A DNA stretch of 64,000 nt, from assembly GCF_001936595.1 (NCBI RefSeq), contig NZ_MLBG01000002.1, positions 79,570 through 143,569 on the forward strand, given 5' to 3'. This DNA comes from Desulfovibrio sp. DV (GTDB taxonomy: Bacteria > Desulfobacterota > Desulfovibrionia > Desulfovibrionales > Desulfovibrionaceae). Below, in pieces: positions 29,736 to 39,023 of the stretch; within the stretch, counting starts at the first letter, position 1; every line of letters starts with the position of its first letter. Both the position numbers and the translations under genes were made by a program. Under the pieces are notes generated by a model. The model was not told the origin of the DNA. It saw only the letters and a list, made by a program, of their open reading frames with translations, and did not search any database.

Positions 29736-30902
29736 ATGATCGAATTTCCCATGGCCGACCGCGTGGCCGCGCTGCCTCCGTATCTGTTTGCCGAGATCGA
29801 CCGCGTCAAGGCCGAAGTCAGGTCCCGTGGCGTGGATATCATTTCCCTTGGCATCGGCGATCCGGATCTGCCCACCCCGGAATTTATCGTCGAGGCCCTG
29901 TGCGCCGGGGCTAAAAAGCCCGAAAACCACCAGTATCCCGACTACGTCGGCCTGCTCGCCTTCCGGGCGGCCGTGGCCGACTGGTACAAGGCCCGCTTTG
30001 GCGTGACCCTTGACCCGGCCCGCGAAGTGGTGAGCCTCATTGGTTCCAAGGAAGGCATTGCCCATTTCCCGCTGGCCTTTGTCAACCCCGGCGATCTGGT
30101 CATCGTCTGCTCGCCCAACTACCCGGTGTACCCGGTCGCCACCGGCTTTTGCGGCGGCGAGGTCAAGGTGCTGCCGCTGACCGACGCCAACGACTACCTG
30201 CCGGATCTCGACAGCCTGACCGAGGCCGAATGGGCCCGGGCCAAGATGATCTTCGTCAACTATCCCAATAATCCCACCTCGGCCGTAGCCCCGCGCGCCT
30301 TCTATGAAAAGCTCGTGGCCAAGGCCAGGGCCACCAAGACCATCGTCGTTTCCGATGCCGCCTACACCGAGATGTACTACGACCCGGCGGAAAAGCCCAT
30401 GTCGATCCTGGAGATCGAGGGCGCGCGCGAGGTGGCCATCGAATTCCACTCCCTGTCCAAGACCTACAACATGACCGGCTGGCGCATCGGCATGGCCGTT
30501 GGCAACGAACAACTGGTCAAGGGCTTGGGCAAGATCAAGGAAAACGTGGACTCCGGCATCTTCCAGGCCGTGCAGGAAGCCGGCATCGCCGCCCTGGCCA
30601 AGGGCGAACCCTTTGCCGAGCAGTTTCGGGGCATCTACAAGGAGCGCCGGGATGTGGCCGTGGCTGCCCTGGCCAAGATGGGCATTGCCTGCCGCACGCC
30701 CAAGGCCTCGTTTTACCTGTGGTGCAAGACTCCGGCCGGCCACACCTCGGCCGCCTTTGTCACCAAGGTCCTCCAGGAGACCGGCGTGGTCCTGACCCCG
30801 GGCAACGGCTTCGGCGTGCCCGGCGAAGGCTTTTTCCGCATCGCCATGACGGTCCCGGTGGCCCGTCTGGAGGAGGCCCTGTCACGCATCGCCAAACTGT
30901 AG
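29736..30902 (+). CDS. dapL: LL-diaminopimelate aminotransferase
   Basis: A 388-residue fold type I PLP aminotransferase. The PLP-binding Lys is in SLSKTYNMTGWRIG, with ISLGIGDPDLPTP near the N-terminus and NYPNNPTS in the middle. DapL makes LL-diaminopimelate directly from tetrahydrodipicolinate in one step and is the lysine/peptidoglycan route used by Desulfovibrio. The ATG at 29736 follows AAAGGAG. Another aspartate-type aminotransferase cannot be fully excluded, but sequence and length fit DapL. Confidence 0.9.
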   Translation: MIEFPMADRVAALPPYLFAEIDRVKAEVRSRGVDIISLGIGDPDLPTPEFIVEALCAGAKKPENHQYPDYVGLLAFRAAVADWYKARFGVTLDPAREVVSLIGSKEGIAHFPLAFVNPGDLVIVCSPNYPVYPVATGFCGGEVKVLPLTDANDYLPDLDSLTEAEWARAKMIFVNYPNNPTSAVAPRAFYEKLVAKARATKTIVVSDAAYTEMYYDPAEKPMSILEIEGAREVAIEFHSLSKTYNMTGWRIGMAVGNEQLVKGLGKIKENVDSGIFQAVQEAGIAALAKGEPFAEQFRGIYKERRDVAVAALAKMGIACRTPKASFYLWCKTPAGHTSAAFVTKVLQETGVVLTPGNGFGVPGEGFFRIAMTVPVARLEEALSRIAKL

Positions 30903-31405
30903 TCGCCCATATCGGTCTCGGCTCCAACCTCGGAGACCGGCTGGCCACTCTTCAAACGGCCCGGGAGCGTCTTGCTGCGCTCCCGGACGCCGTGCTCACG
31001 GCCGTAAGCCCCGTCTACGAGACCCCCCCCTGGGGAGATGCCGCCCAGCCGGCCTATTACAATCAAGCCGTGGCCCTGGCTTTGGGGCCGTCCTGGTCGC
31101 CACGCCAGCTCCTTTCGGCGCTTTTGGCCATCGAAAGCAGCCTTGGCCGGGTGCGTGACCCGAAACGCCCGTTTGGACCCCGCACGCTCGATCTCGACAT
31201 CCTGCTTTTCGGCCAACTGCGTCTGGATGAACCGGATCTGGTCATCCCGCATCCCAGGCTGCGCCAGCGCGCCTTTGTGCTGGTCCCTCTGGCCGACATC
31301 GGGGCCTTGTTGCCCATCCCGGACGGGCAGGGGGGAAGCGTGGCTGCGGCCCTGGCGGAAATTTCTTCCAAAGAAGCCGGGAAAATTGTAAGAGCAACCG
31401 AGTGA
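30881..31405 (+). CDS. folK: 2-amino-4-hydroxy-6-hydroxymethyldihydropteridine pyrophosphokinase (start unclear)
   Basis: A HPPK enzyme of folate synthesis. The family start HIGLGSNLGDR, the substrate motif SPVYETPPWG and the metal/catalytic signature FGPRTLDLDILLFG are all present. The coding homology begins at about base 30902, overlapping the dapL stop. No ATG, GTG or TTG lies in frame between 30722 and that point, and the GTG codons at 30719/30722 lie well inside dapL. The start given here is therefore only a position in the open frame. Either a non-canonical start is used or a base is missing or extra near the junction. Confidence 0.82.
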   Translation, partial: VTHRQTVVAHIGLGSNLGDRLATLQTARERLAALPDAVLTAVSPVYETPPWGDAAQPAYYNQAVALALGPSWSPRQLLSALLAIESSLGRVRDPKRPFGPRTLDLDILLFGQLRLDEPDLVIPHPRLRQRAFVLVPLADIGALLPIPDGQGGSVAAALAEISSKEAGKIVRATE

Positions 31406-31438
31406 CCGTTCCCGAATGAGGGACAGGCAAGGAGTGTT

Positions 31439-31756
31439 ATGTACCGTTGGCTCATACTGATCGTGGCCGCGTTTATTCTCTATAAGCTTTTTATTGGCGA
31501 TCGGGGTCGAAAAAAAGACCAGGAAGCCGAAACCAAAAAGCGTATGGCTGCCACGGGCGAGATGGTCAAAGACCCGGTCTGCGGCACGTATGTTCCGGCC
31601 GACGCCGATATCCGTGCCCGGGACGGCAAAAACGTCTACGCCTTTTGCAGCTATGAATGCCGCGACACCTTCGTCAAGCGCCTGGAGGCCAGCCGCACCC
31701 AGTCCATGGAGCAGGGCCGGCCGGCCGAGCACGTCAAGGACGGCCGCGCCGACTAA
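31439..31756 (+). CDS. Small membrane-anchored YHS/TRASH-like protein
   Basis: A 105-residue protein with one N-terminal membrane helix (LILIVAAFILYKLF), a charged linker and a short metal-binding-like domain, KDPVCGTYVPADADIRARDG then VYAFCSYECRDTF. The DPVCGxxV and FCSxxC patterns match the YHS/TRASH group and the PP0621-like family; the cysteines may bind a metal ion. A GGAGTG ribosome site precedes the ATG. It lies 33 bases after folK; its role is unknown. Confidence 0.75.
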   Translation: MYRWLILIVAAFILYKLFIGDRGRKKDQEAETKKRMAATGEMVKDPVCGTYVPADADIRARDGKNVYAFCSYECRDTFVKRLEASRTQSMEQGRPAEHVKDGRAD

Positions 31757-31902
31757 ACGCCGCAACCGGCCACATCCCCGGACAGCGCGTCTTGCCGAAG
31801 GCCTGACAGGTGCAGTCGCCCCGACGCCTACCCGGTCGTCTGGCGGCGGCATCCTGGCTCTTGCCGACCGTTGCGTCTGCTCCGGGTCCGGCATGAGACA
31901 CC

Positions 31903-34230
31903 ATGGCCAAGCATCACAATCTGCCCGCGTCAGGCCGGGCCTCTTCCCACGACGCCGCCTGGACATGGCGGCTGGCTCTGGGCTGTATTCTCCTCGTGGC
32001 AGCGGCTCTGCGGCTGTACCATCTGGAGACCCCGTCCCAGTGGTGGGACGAAATCCTGGTCCCGCTGACAGCCGCCTTTCCTGTGGCCTATATTCTCGAT
32101 TTCTCCCGCCACTGCGAGATGCATCCGCCCCTGTACCATCTGTTTATCAAGCTGGTGGAAGGAATGGGGGTGTCGGATTTCGCCTTGCGCCTGCCCTCGG
32201 CCGCCTTTGGGCTGGCGACGATCTACGTGGTCTGGCGGCTTTTCAGCCGGCTCTACGATCGGCCGGTGGGCCTTGTGGCTGCCGGGTTTCTGGCCGGCAG
32301 CGCCATGCAGGTCTGGCATGTGCGCCAGGTCCGGCCGTATGCCATCCTGATCTTCCTCTTCAGCCTGTCCCTGTTTCATTTCCTGCGCTTCCTGCGGGAA
32401 CGCAGAAACGCCGACCTGCTGGTCGTTTTGGCCATAAACATCCCGCTTTTTCTCCTGCACTATTTCACGTTCCAGATTGCCCTGGCCGAGGGCGTCATCC
32501 TGGCCTTGTGCTGGCGTCCGCACGGCCAGGGGGTCAGCCTGCGCCAACTCGTCGTTTTCAGCCTGGGCACGGCGGTCGTGGCTTTGCCTGTGCTGTTTTT
32601 TTTCTTTCTGCCGAGCCAGACAACGCTGTCGATTTTCAGCTTCAAGGCGGGATGGGGCGAAATCGGGCAGCTTATCGTTGCCTACAGCGCCCATGTGCTG
32701 TGGAGCCACGACGACTGGCCCATGCGCCTGGGGATCGGGGCGCTTTTGCTGGCCGGCGGGGCAGCCATGGGGAAAAAGACCCCGCGTGAACTGGCCGCCT
32801 GCCTGCTGTTGGCCGTCATTCCGGCCTTCATCCTTTTTTGTATGCGCAAAACAGCCTATTTTTCGCCGCGCCATTTCCTGTACATGACCGTGCCGGCAGC
32901 CGTGCTCATCGGCCATGTCGGACGCCTGCTGCCGCGTCCGGCCTGGGCCATCCCCCTGGCCCTGATCCTGGCCGCAGGCCAGGCCGGGGTGCTCTATTTC
33001 GGACACAGGGCGGCCTATTACGACGAAACGAGCTACCATCATCCGGTCTTTATCACCGATTTCAAGCCCATGGCCAAGGAATTGGCCCAGCGGCTCCATC
33101 CCGGAGATATTCTCGTTGCCTCGGACCAGGGAACGGTCAATGCCGTGTCCTGGTATCTCGACCAGTACGTGGCGGCCAATCCCTTTCGCAACCAGTCCCT
33201 GGAAGCGGGAAGGGGGGCGTACAGCGTGACTTTTTTTGCACCGTTTATGACCTGGGGCCACCTCGGCCGGACCGAGGAGGCCTTTCGTGAGGCTGTCGGC
33301 GCCATCGATTCGGCCGAACCGGTCTTAAACGCCACCCTCTACCAGGTGCCCATTCAACGGGAAGCGCCGCCCAGCTTTGCTTCCGTGCCGTACCATCTGC
33401 GCCGGCGCGCGGAATTTCCGGCGTTCTACCGGCAGGTGGAGTCCTTTACGGACATAACGGTGAGCCCGTACTGGGGCGGCGAGGCCATCGCCACCGGCAA
33501 CAACCGACCGGCCCGGCTGTCCTACCGTCTGGACAATGCGGCCGGTCCCGGTGCCCAGCACCTGCAGTTCGTTTTCGAGTATAAAAACCAGGGGCAGGGC
33601 AGCACCATGGCCTTTGCCGCGCGGTTTGACGACGAGCCGTCAGTGCCGCTTTTCACCTCAACCGGTCCGGACCCGGCCGAAGCAAAAACAGTCTCCATCG
33701 GACGCGAGGCTCCCTACAAGACCCTGACCCTGACCCTGGAAACGGTCTGCGCCGACCAGACCGCCCGGTATCCCGGCGGCAATCTGGAAACGGCTGCGTT
33801 TCGGGGATTCGATCTGGAGATTGTGCCGGCTGGGCGTTTTGACGCCGCGCCGGTGGTTGCCGACCTGCAGGAAATAAATCTCGGCAAGATCGAACACAAT
33901 GAGGCCAATATCTGGCGCTGGGGCCTTGGCCCCAGCAGCACCCTGACCTTTGCCCTGGCTCAGGCCATGCCGCTTTGGCTGGAGTTCGATTTTGACAACG
34001 TCCTTCCCGGGCAAAACGTCGTTGTTGCAGCCAACGGCGCGATCATCACCACCTTAAACGGCCTGGATGCCGGCAGCCAACACAGCCTCAGATTGCCCAT
34101 CGCCGGCCGGGCCGGCAAAAACGACGTCATCATTGCCTATACCCACTGGAACCATGGCACGGACACCTTTGCCCAGACCGACATCCGGCCCATGAGTCTT
34201 TTTATCCGCAAGCTGCGTTTGGTCCCTTAA
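31903..34230 (+). CDS. GT39-type membrane glycosyltransferase, first of a tandem pair
   Basis: A 775-residue protein of the dolichyl-phosphate-mannose mannosyltransferase (PMT/ArnT-like, GT-C) type. The first periplasmic loop has the acidic signature ETPSQWWDEILVPL after membrane helix 1, and about ten more helices run to roughly residue 370. The long C-terminal part (about 370-775) is soluble and strand-rich, probably periplasmic. It should move a sugar from a polyprenyl phosphate carrier to a cell-surface acceptor. The next gene is a paralog with the same layout. Acceptor and sugar are unknown. Confidence 0.85.
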   Translation: MAKHHNLPASGRASSHDAAWTWRLALGCILLVAAALRLYHLETPSQWWDEILVPLTAAFPVAYILDFSRHCEMHPPLYHLFIKLVEGMGVSDFALRLPSAAFGLATIYVVWRLFSRLYDRPVGLVAAGFLAGSAMQVWHVRQVRPYAILIFLFSLSLFHFLRFLRERRNADLLVVLAINIPLFLLHYFTFQIALAEGVILALCWRPHGQGVSLRQLVVFSLGTAVVALPVLFFFFLPSQTTLSIFSFKAGWGEIGQLIVAYSAHVLWSHDDWPMRLGIGALLLAGGAAMGKKTPRELAACLLLAVIPAFILFCMRKTAYFSPRHFLYMTVPAAVLIGHVGRLLPRPAWAIPLALILAAGQAGVLYFGHRAAYYDETSYHHPVFITDFKPMAKELAQRLHPGDILVASDQGTVNAVSWYLDQYVAANPFRNQSLEAGRGAYSVTFFAPFMTWGHLGRTEEAFREAVGAIDSAEPVLNATLYQVPIQREAPPSFASVPYHLRRRAEFPAFYRQVESFTDITVSPYWGGEAIATGNNRPARLSYRLDNAAGPGAQHLQFVFEYKNQGQGSTMAFAARFDDEPSVPLFTSTGPDPAEAKTVSIGREAPYKTLTLTLETVCADQTARYPGGNLETAAFRGFDLEIVPAGRFDAAPVVADLQEINLGKIEHNEANIWRWGLGPSSTLTFALAQAMPLWLEFDFDNVLPGQNVVVAANGAIITTLNGLDAGSQHSLRLPIAGRAGKNDVIIAYTHWNHGTDTFAQTDIRPMSLFIRKLRLVP

Positions 34231-34276
34231 CACGCGAACACTGCCGTCAGACAGACCCAGCCGATCGAAGGAAAGC

Positions 34277-36616
34277 ATGATGCAGTTGCCGCAACATCCT
34301 CCAGCACAAGGCCCACCAGGGCCTCGCGGAGGATGGGCATTGACCCTCTTGACCCTGGTCGCCGCTGTGCTTCGTTTATACCAGCTGGAAACCCCTTCCA
34401 TGTGGTGGGACGAAATACTGGTGCCGCTCAATGCAGCCACACCGATCAGCGACATTCTGGCCAGGGCCGCCATGGAAGACTTTCATCCACCGGCTTTCTA
34501 CCTGCTGATCAAGCTGGTGATGGAAGCAGGGGATTCGGATTTCGCCTTGCGCCTTCCGTCGGCCTTGGCCGGAATCGCGACGGTCCCACTCCTGTATGCC
34601 ATGGCTGCTCCACGGGTCGGGCGAACGACCGCCCTCTTTGCCGCCGCCATCCTGGCCGTTGACGGCCCAATGATCCTGTTCGCGCGACAGGTCAGACCCT
34701 ATGCCCTGATCATCTTTTTTTCGCTCCTTTCCGCCCATTTGCTGCTCCGTTGGTGTGAGCGACCCAAAACAGGTACGGCGGTGGCCCTGACAGCCGCCAC
34801 GTGCAGCTCTGTTTTTCTGCATTATTTGAGCCTGTTGATCCTGGCGGTGCAGGGCCTTTTCGCCGTCATCGTTTTCGTGCGGCGTCGAGGCGGGCGTCCC
34901 TGGGGCCAGTTGGCTGTCTACGTCCTGGGCAGTGCCGGAGCCGTGGCCGCGACCTGGAGCTTTTTCCATTCCAACCCGGACACCCTGACCAAGGGAACTG
35001 TGGCCGCCACGGCACTCTCGGGCTTGGACAGGCTGGCCTGGGTATTTTTTGGCAATGGTTCGAGTCTGATCGCCCAAGCGGGCATCGTGCTCCTGGCTCT
35101 GGTCGGAACCCTGCTTCTGGCCAGACGCAATCGCCCTCTGGCCATATTGGGCCTGGGCACCGTGGCCGGACCAGTGATCCTGCTCGCCCTGGCCCGCTAC
35201 AATTCCTATTTCAACGCCTGGCATCTCAGTTTTGCCGTACCGTATCTGTGTCTCATGGCCGGGGCCTGCCTGACCGTCCTGGTCAGGCCGAAGCGTATCG
35301 CACCGGTCGTGGCTGTCGTGCTCGGCATGACAGCGGGCGGGGCTGTGTTGTGGTTTGGCCAGACGCGGTATTATGAACCTCAAAGCCACACCGGCAACTA
35401 TAAGCAGCAGGCCAGGCAACTGTCAGGCCTGCTGCGCCCCGGGGCGCTTATCACCTACAGCGAACTGTCCGAGCTTGATGGCGCCGACTGGTATGCCTCG
35501 CGCTATGCCAGCCCCGATCCCTTGCGCCGCCGGACCGTGTCCATCGGCCAGGAGGTCGCCGAGGATTTTGTGTCCTTTGGCAATTTCGGGCATCTGGGCC
35601 GAACTGCCGAAGAGTTTTTGGTACATTTCGACACGATCCAGGGAAATACGCCCTTGGCCGGGGGAGCCGTCTACCATGCTGTCATGAAACACGCCCCGCC
35701 CCATATGGGACCATCTTTGCCCTGGCGCGACACCCTGGAGATGACCCCCTGGGATGTTGCCAGACAGTGTGATGCCATTGCCGGGGCCAACCTCGTAAAT
35801 TTGTTCGGGGGCAGTCTGGTTCCTGAAACGGGCGACGGGCCCGGAATCCTGCGCTATGGCATCGAATCCTCACCATCCGACCCTCGTCCCTTGTTTGTGC
35901 GTCTGACTGTTCCCTATTGCAATCCTGTGGCCGGCAATATCGTGCGCATGACCTACGCCTTTGATGGAGAACCGCCCATGGTCGCCTTCGAAAGCCAGGG
36001 CAACGAGCCCGAAGCCGTGCGTACCGTGATTCTGCGGCCCGATAAGCCCTTTTCCCGTCTGGAATGCCAATTTACCCTTGAACCCCACAGTTCCTGGCCG
36101 AATATGACCGGCAATTCGGGCATATTTGTCCGCCTCAAAGCCGTGAGTCTCTATGCCAACGCCATTGCCGCCGAAAGCCTGGGTTCCTCCAGCCTGGACG
36201 TGCAGGAAGAAGGGATCGGGCCGGTGGAGCAGGGGGATGCAGGGCAGTGGCGCTGGGCTTTGGGAGCCGAAAGCACGCTGCGCTTCACACTCCCCGAAGC
36301 CGACGCCGTGACCGCTGATCTTGCCATCAACAACCCGATTCCCGGCCAGGCAATAACCCTTCTGTTTAACGGCCTGCCTTTGGCTGACATCCGCGATCTG
36401 GCCGCAGACAAGTGGCTGTCGCCAACGGTGGAGCGACATCTGCGCCTGGAGGGACGCCAAGGGGAAAACACGGTGACCGTCCGGTTTGCAGCCTGGAACG
36501 GCAAGCCGGATGTGCCTAGCGCCACATTTGCGCCGGGTGACGGGCGGCTCCTGGCCGGAGCGTTCACCAGATTGCGTCTGGAACGCGAAAACAAGGCGGC
36601 GCGTCTGGTTTATTGA
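34277..36616 (+). CDS. GT39-type membrane glycosyltransferase, second of a tandem pair
   Basis: A 779-residue paralog of the preceding gene, sharing LRLYQLETPSMWWDEILVPL and SDFALRLPSA in the N-terminal region and the same membrane-plus-large-C-terminal-domain layout. The conserved acidic pair in WWDE is kept. It starts 46 bases after the first copy with an AAGGAAAG ribosome site; the start is ATG-ATG, so either may be used. The two copies have diverged strongly outside the catalytic region, so the duplication is old. Different acceptors or sugars are possible. Confidence 0.85.
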   Translation: MMQLPQHPPAQGPPGPRGGWALTLLTLVAAVLRLYQLETPSMWWDEILVPLNAATPISDILARAAMEDFHPPAFYLLIKLVMEAGDSDFALRLPSALAGIATVPLLYAMAAPRVGRTTALFAAAILAVDGPMILFARQVRPYALIIFFSLLSAHLLLRWCERPKTGTAVALTAATCSSVFLHYLSLLILAVQGLFAVIVFVRRRGGRPWGQLAVYVLGSAGAVAATWSFFHSNPDTLTKGTVAATALSGLDRLAWVFFGNGSSLIAQAGIVLLALVGTLLLARRNRPLAILGLGTVAGPVILLALARYNSYFNAWHLSFAVPYLCLMAGACLTVLVRPKRIAPVVAVVLGMTAGGAVLWFGQTRYYEPQSHTGNYKQQARQLSGLLRPGALITYSELSELDGADWYASRYASPDPLRRRTVSIGQEVAEDFVSFGNFGHLGRTAEEFLVHFDTIQGNTPLAGGAVYHAVMKHAPPHMGPSLPWRDTLEMTPWDVARQCDAIAGANLVNLFGGSLVPETGDGPGILRYGIESSPSDPRPLFVRLTVPYCNPVAGNIVRMTYAFDGEPPMVAFESQGNEPEAVRTVILRPDKPFSRLECQFTLEPHSSWPNMTGNSGIFVRLKAVSLYANAIAAESLGSSSLDVQEEGIGPVEQGDAGQWRWALGAESTLRFTLPEADAVTADLAINNPIPGQAITLLFNGLPLADIRDLAADKWLSPTVERHLRLEGRQGENTVTVRFAAWNGKPDVPSATFAPGDGRLLAGAFTRLRLERENKAARLVY

Positions 36617-37212
36617 TCATTCCCGCCGGGCCGTGGAAATTTTACCGGGCTATAGTCCTGCTTTGGTCTTGTGGTGTGACCGTAGCCCAAGTTGCACGAA
36701 AGAGATGGGGACGGTTCGTGTGGCGGGTCGGTTTGGATGGGCGGGAAGAGCCTGCACAGAGCAAAGGCATTCGAGGGCGAAGACCAGGAGATGGGCAGGA
36801 TTTGCCGTGTTCTTTTTGCTCTTCCGTATCAAAGTTAACATAATTTACATTATGAGACAAAGAAAGAAAGGCTTTGAAAGGGGGCCTTCGCTCCGCATGG
36901 CTCCAAAACGAAACGCCGACGACCCTCTTCTCAGGCGTGTCGGCGTTTCGTTTCTGATAGAGATGACAGATTGTATTACGGATCGTGGACTATTCCGTTC
37001 TGTGCCCCTGGCCAGCCTTCGAGTCTGCCGGCTGCCAACCGACCCAGCCAACAGTGTGCACAGTCTGCGCTGACCTGCATAAGCCTGACACGCCTGACAG
37101 GAAAAACAGCCGGTTGCCTTTGCCAGGCCTGGCTGCAACGACCTGCAGCGACTGCGCCCTGGCATCCGGCCACCGGCCCAGTGTCGTCCCCTTTAATTTG
37201 TATCCAGCCGCA
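36617..37212. other. Intergenic region between the GT39 pair and adenine deaminase
   Basis: About 600 bases between convergent genes with no supported coding region. The frame running on from the GT39 region and other short frames show no family resemblance. The region contains a perfect inverted repeat at 36906-36953, and its base composition is lower in GC around 36830-36880. Nothing else was recognised. Confidence 0.55.
36906..36953. terminator. Long perfect inverted repeat, probable bidirectional terminator
   Basis: AAACGAAACGCCGAC (36906-36920) and its exact complement (36939-36953) are separated by 18 bases. The arms end in A on one side and T on the other, so either strand gives a hairpin ending in a short T run. 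It lies between the convergent GT39 and adenine deaminase genes. Confidence 0.6.
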
Positions 37213-38946
37213 TCAGACAAACAATGGCACCGGCGCAAAGGCCGTCACGTCCACCAGCCCCTTGTCCGTGAGTTTGAGGCTCGGGATGACCTCCAGGGAC
37301 AAAAACGACATGGACATGAACGGATGGGCCTCGGCCTGCGGCGACAGGCCGGCAAGCTCGCGGTAGGCCGCGCCAAGGGCTTCAAGGCCCGAAAGCACGA
37401 CTTCCAGGGGCGCATCGCTCATCAGGCCGGCTACGGCCAGCCGCACCTGCGCCAAGACTTGCCCGTCCCGCACCACGGCAAAGCCGCCGCCGGACACCAT
37501 GAGCGTTCGGGCAGCCAGGGCCATGTCCGCGTCGTTGACGCCGGCCACAATGATGTTGTGGGCGTCGTGGGCCACCGTGCCGGCAATGGCCCCGGCTTTC
37601 AGGCCAAGGCCGTGCACGAAGCCCAGTCCCAGGTTGCCGGTGCCCTTGTGCCGTTCGATGACGGCCAGTTTGGCCAGATCCCGCGACGGATCGGCCACGG
37701 CCAGTCCATCGCGCACACTCGGCTCCAGGACCAGGGTTTCGGTGACGATCTGGCCCGGCACGATGCCGATGACCCGCATCCGCCCAGACGTTGCCGGCAC
37801 GGCCAGACGCGCTTCGGACAGCTCGCCCCCGACCCGCATGGCCCGGGGCGGGGTCAGGCAGGAGCGGTCGGCAAATTCCCAGTCGGCCAGTTTGCGCCCG
37901 GCCAACACCACCTCGCAGACACGAAAGGAGGCCAGATCCTCAACCAGCACGGCGTCGGCCCGGTAGCCCGGGGCCACCGCTCCCCGGCGGCGAAGGCCGA
38001 AGAAGCGGGCTGGGTTGATGGAGGCCATGGCCACAGCCCGGACCGGCGGCAGGCCGCAGGCCACAGCCTGGCGCACCAGGGCGTTTAAGTGCCCTTCCCG
38101 GCTCAAATCCGTGGGATCCCGATCGTCGCTGACCAGGGAAAACTGGCCGGCATTGTCCGGCGTCACCAGACCAATGAGGGATTCCAGATTTTTTTCGGTG
38201 CTGCCCTGGCGGATCATGACGTGCAGGCCCCGGCGCAGTTTTTCCCGGGCCTCATCTGGTTCCGTGCATTCATGGTCCGACTCCGGGCCGGCCGTGACAT
38301 AGGCGTCGAGCGCCCGGCCCGACAGTCCCGGCGCATGGCCGTCGATGACCCGGCCCCGGGCAGCGATGAGCTTTCGCAGCATCCCCTCGTCCCCGGCCAC
38401 GACCCCGGGGAAATTCATGACTTCGGCCAGCCCCAGGATGCGGTCGGGATGCCGGGCCAGCATGGCGGCCACGTCCATGGCCCCAAGGCGCGCCCCGGAG
38501 GTGGCCATGTCGGTGGCCGGCACGCACGACGGCATCATGAAATAGCAGGTGACGGGCAGATCCTGGCTGCAGGCCAGCATGTATTCGATGCCGGGCAGAC
38601 CCAGGACGTTGGCGATTTCGTGGGGATCGGTCACCACGGCACAGGTGCCGTGCGGGGCCACGGCCCGGGCAAAGACCGGGGGCGAAAGCAAGGTTGATTC
38701 AATATGGATGTGGCCGTCAATAAACCCCGGACACAGATAGCGGCCGGCGGCATCGATGGTTTCGGCGGCCTCGCCGCCGGAAAAACCGACAAAAACGCCA
38801 TCGGCCACGGCCACGTCGGCTTCGTGTATTTCGCCGGAAAGCACATTCACCACCCGGGCGTTTTTGATGACCAGATCGGCCGGGACATCGCCGCGGGCCG
38901 CAGCCAGACGGTGTTTGAGGCTGTCGAGACGGTCTGAAGCGGACAT
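37213..38946 (-). CDS. ade: Adenine deaminase
   Basis: A 577-residue amidohydrolase converting adenine to hypoxanthine for purine salvage. The metal-binding start of the barrel is PGFIDGHIHIESTLL, with THGTCAVVTDPHEIAN-like sequence following, and the C-terminal part carries GTVAHDAHNIIVAG and GGGFAVVRDG, typical of the Ade family. Length is normal. A GGAAAGAGG ribosome site precedes the ATG at 38946. It is divergent from tgt with only 77 bases between, containing a palindrome at 38962-38978. Confidence 0.94.
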   Translation of the reverse strand: MSASDRLDSLKHRLAAARGDVPADLVIKNARVVNVLSGEIHEADVAVADGVFVGFSGGEAAETIDAAGRYLCPGFIDGHIHIESTLLSPPVFARAVAPHGTCAVVTDPHEIANVLGLPGIEYMLACSQDLPVTCYFMMPSCVPATDMATSGARLGAMDVAAMLARHPDRILGLAEVMNFPGVVAGDEGMLRKLIAARGRVIDGHAPGLSGRALDAYVTAGPESDHECTEPDEAREKLRRGLHVMIRQGSTEKNLESLIGLVTPDNAGQFSLVSDDRDPTDLSREGHLNALVRQAVACGLPPVRAVAMASINPARFFGLRRRGAVAPGYRADAVLVEDLASFRVCEVVLAGRKLADWEFADRSCLTPPRAMRVGGELSEARLAVPATSGRMRVIGIVPGQIVTETLVLEPSVRDGLAVADPSRDLAKLAVIERHKGTGNLGLGFVHGLGLKAGAIAGTVAHDAHNIIVAGVNDADMALAARTLMVSGGGFAVVRDGQVLAQVRLAVAGLMSDAPLEVVLSGLEALGAAYRELAGLSPQAEAHPFMSMSFLSLEVIPSLKLTDKGLVDVTAFAPVPLFV

Positions 38947-38961
38947 GGTCGACCTCTTTCC

Positions 38962-38978
38962 TTAAAGCGTTACTTTAA
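38962..38978. promoter_or_regulatory. Palindrome TTAAAGCGTTACTTTAA in the ade-tgt gap
   Basis: TTAAAG and CTTTAA around CGTTA form a perfect palindrome 15 bases upstream of the ade start and just upstream of the tgt promoter. A copy with one base changed lies before the CCA gene (28641-28656). It may be an operator; the regulator is not known. Confidence 0.35.
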
Positions 38979-38987
38979 AAAATGGGA

Positions 38988-39016
38988 TTGAATCACCGGA
39001 CGTTTTTCTCTATAGC
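38988..39016 (+). promoter_or_regulatory. tgt promoter
   Basis: TTGAAT (38988-38993), exactly 17 bases, then TATAGC (39011-39016). The expected start of transcription (about 39023) falls on or one base before the tgt ATG at 39024, and no ribosome-binding site is seen before the ATG. Confidence 0.62.
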
Positions 39017-39023
39017 ACGGCCC

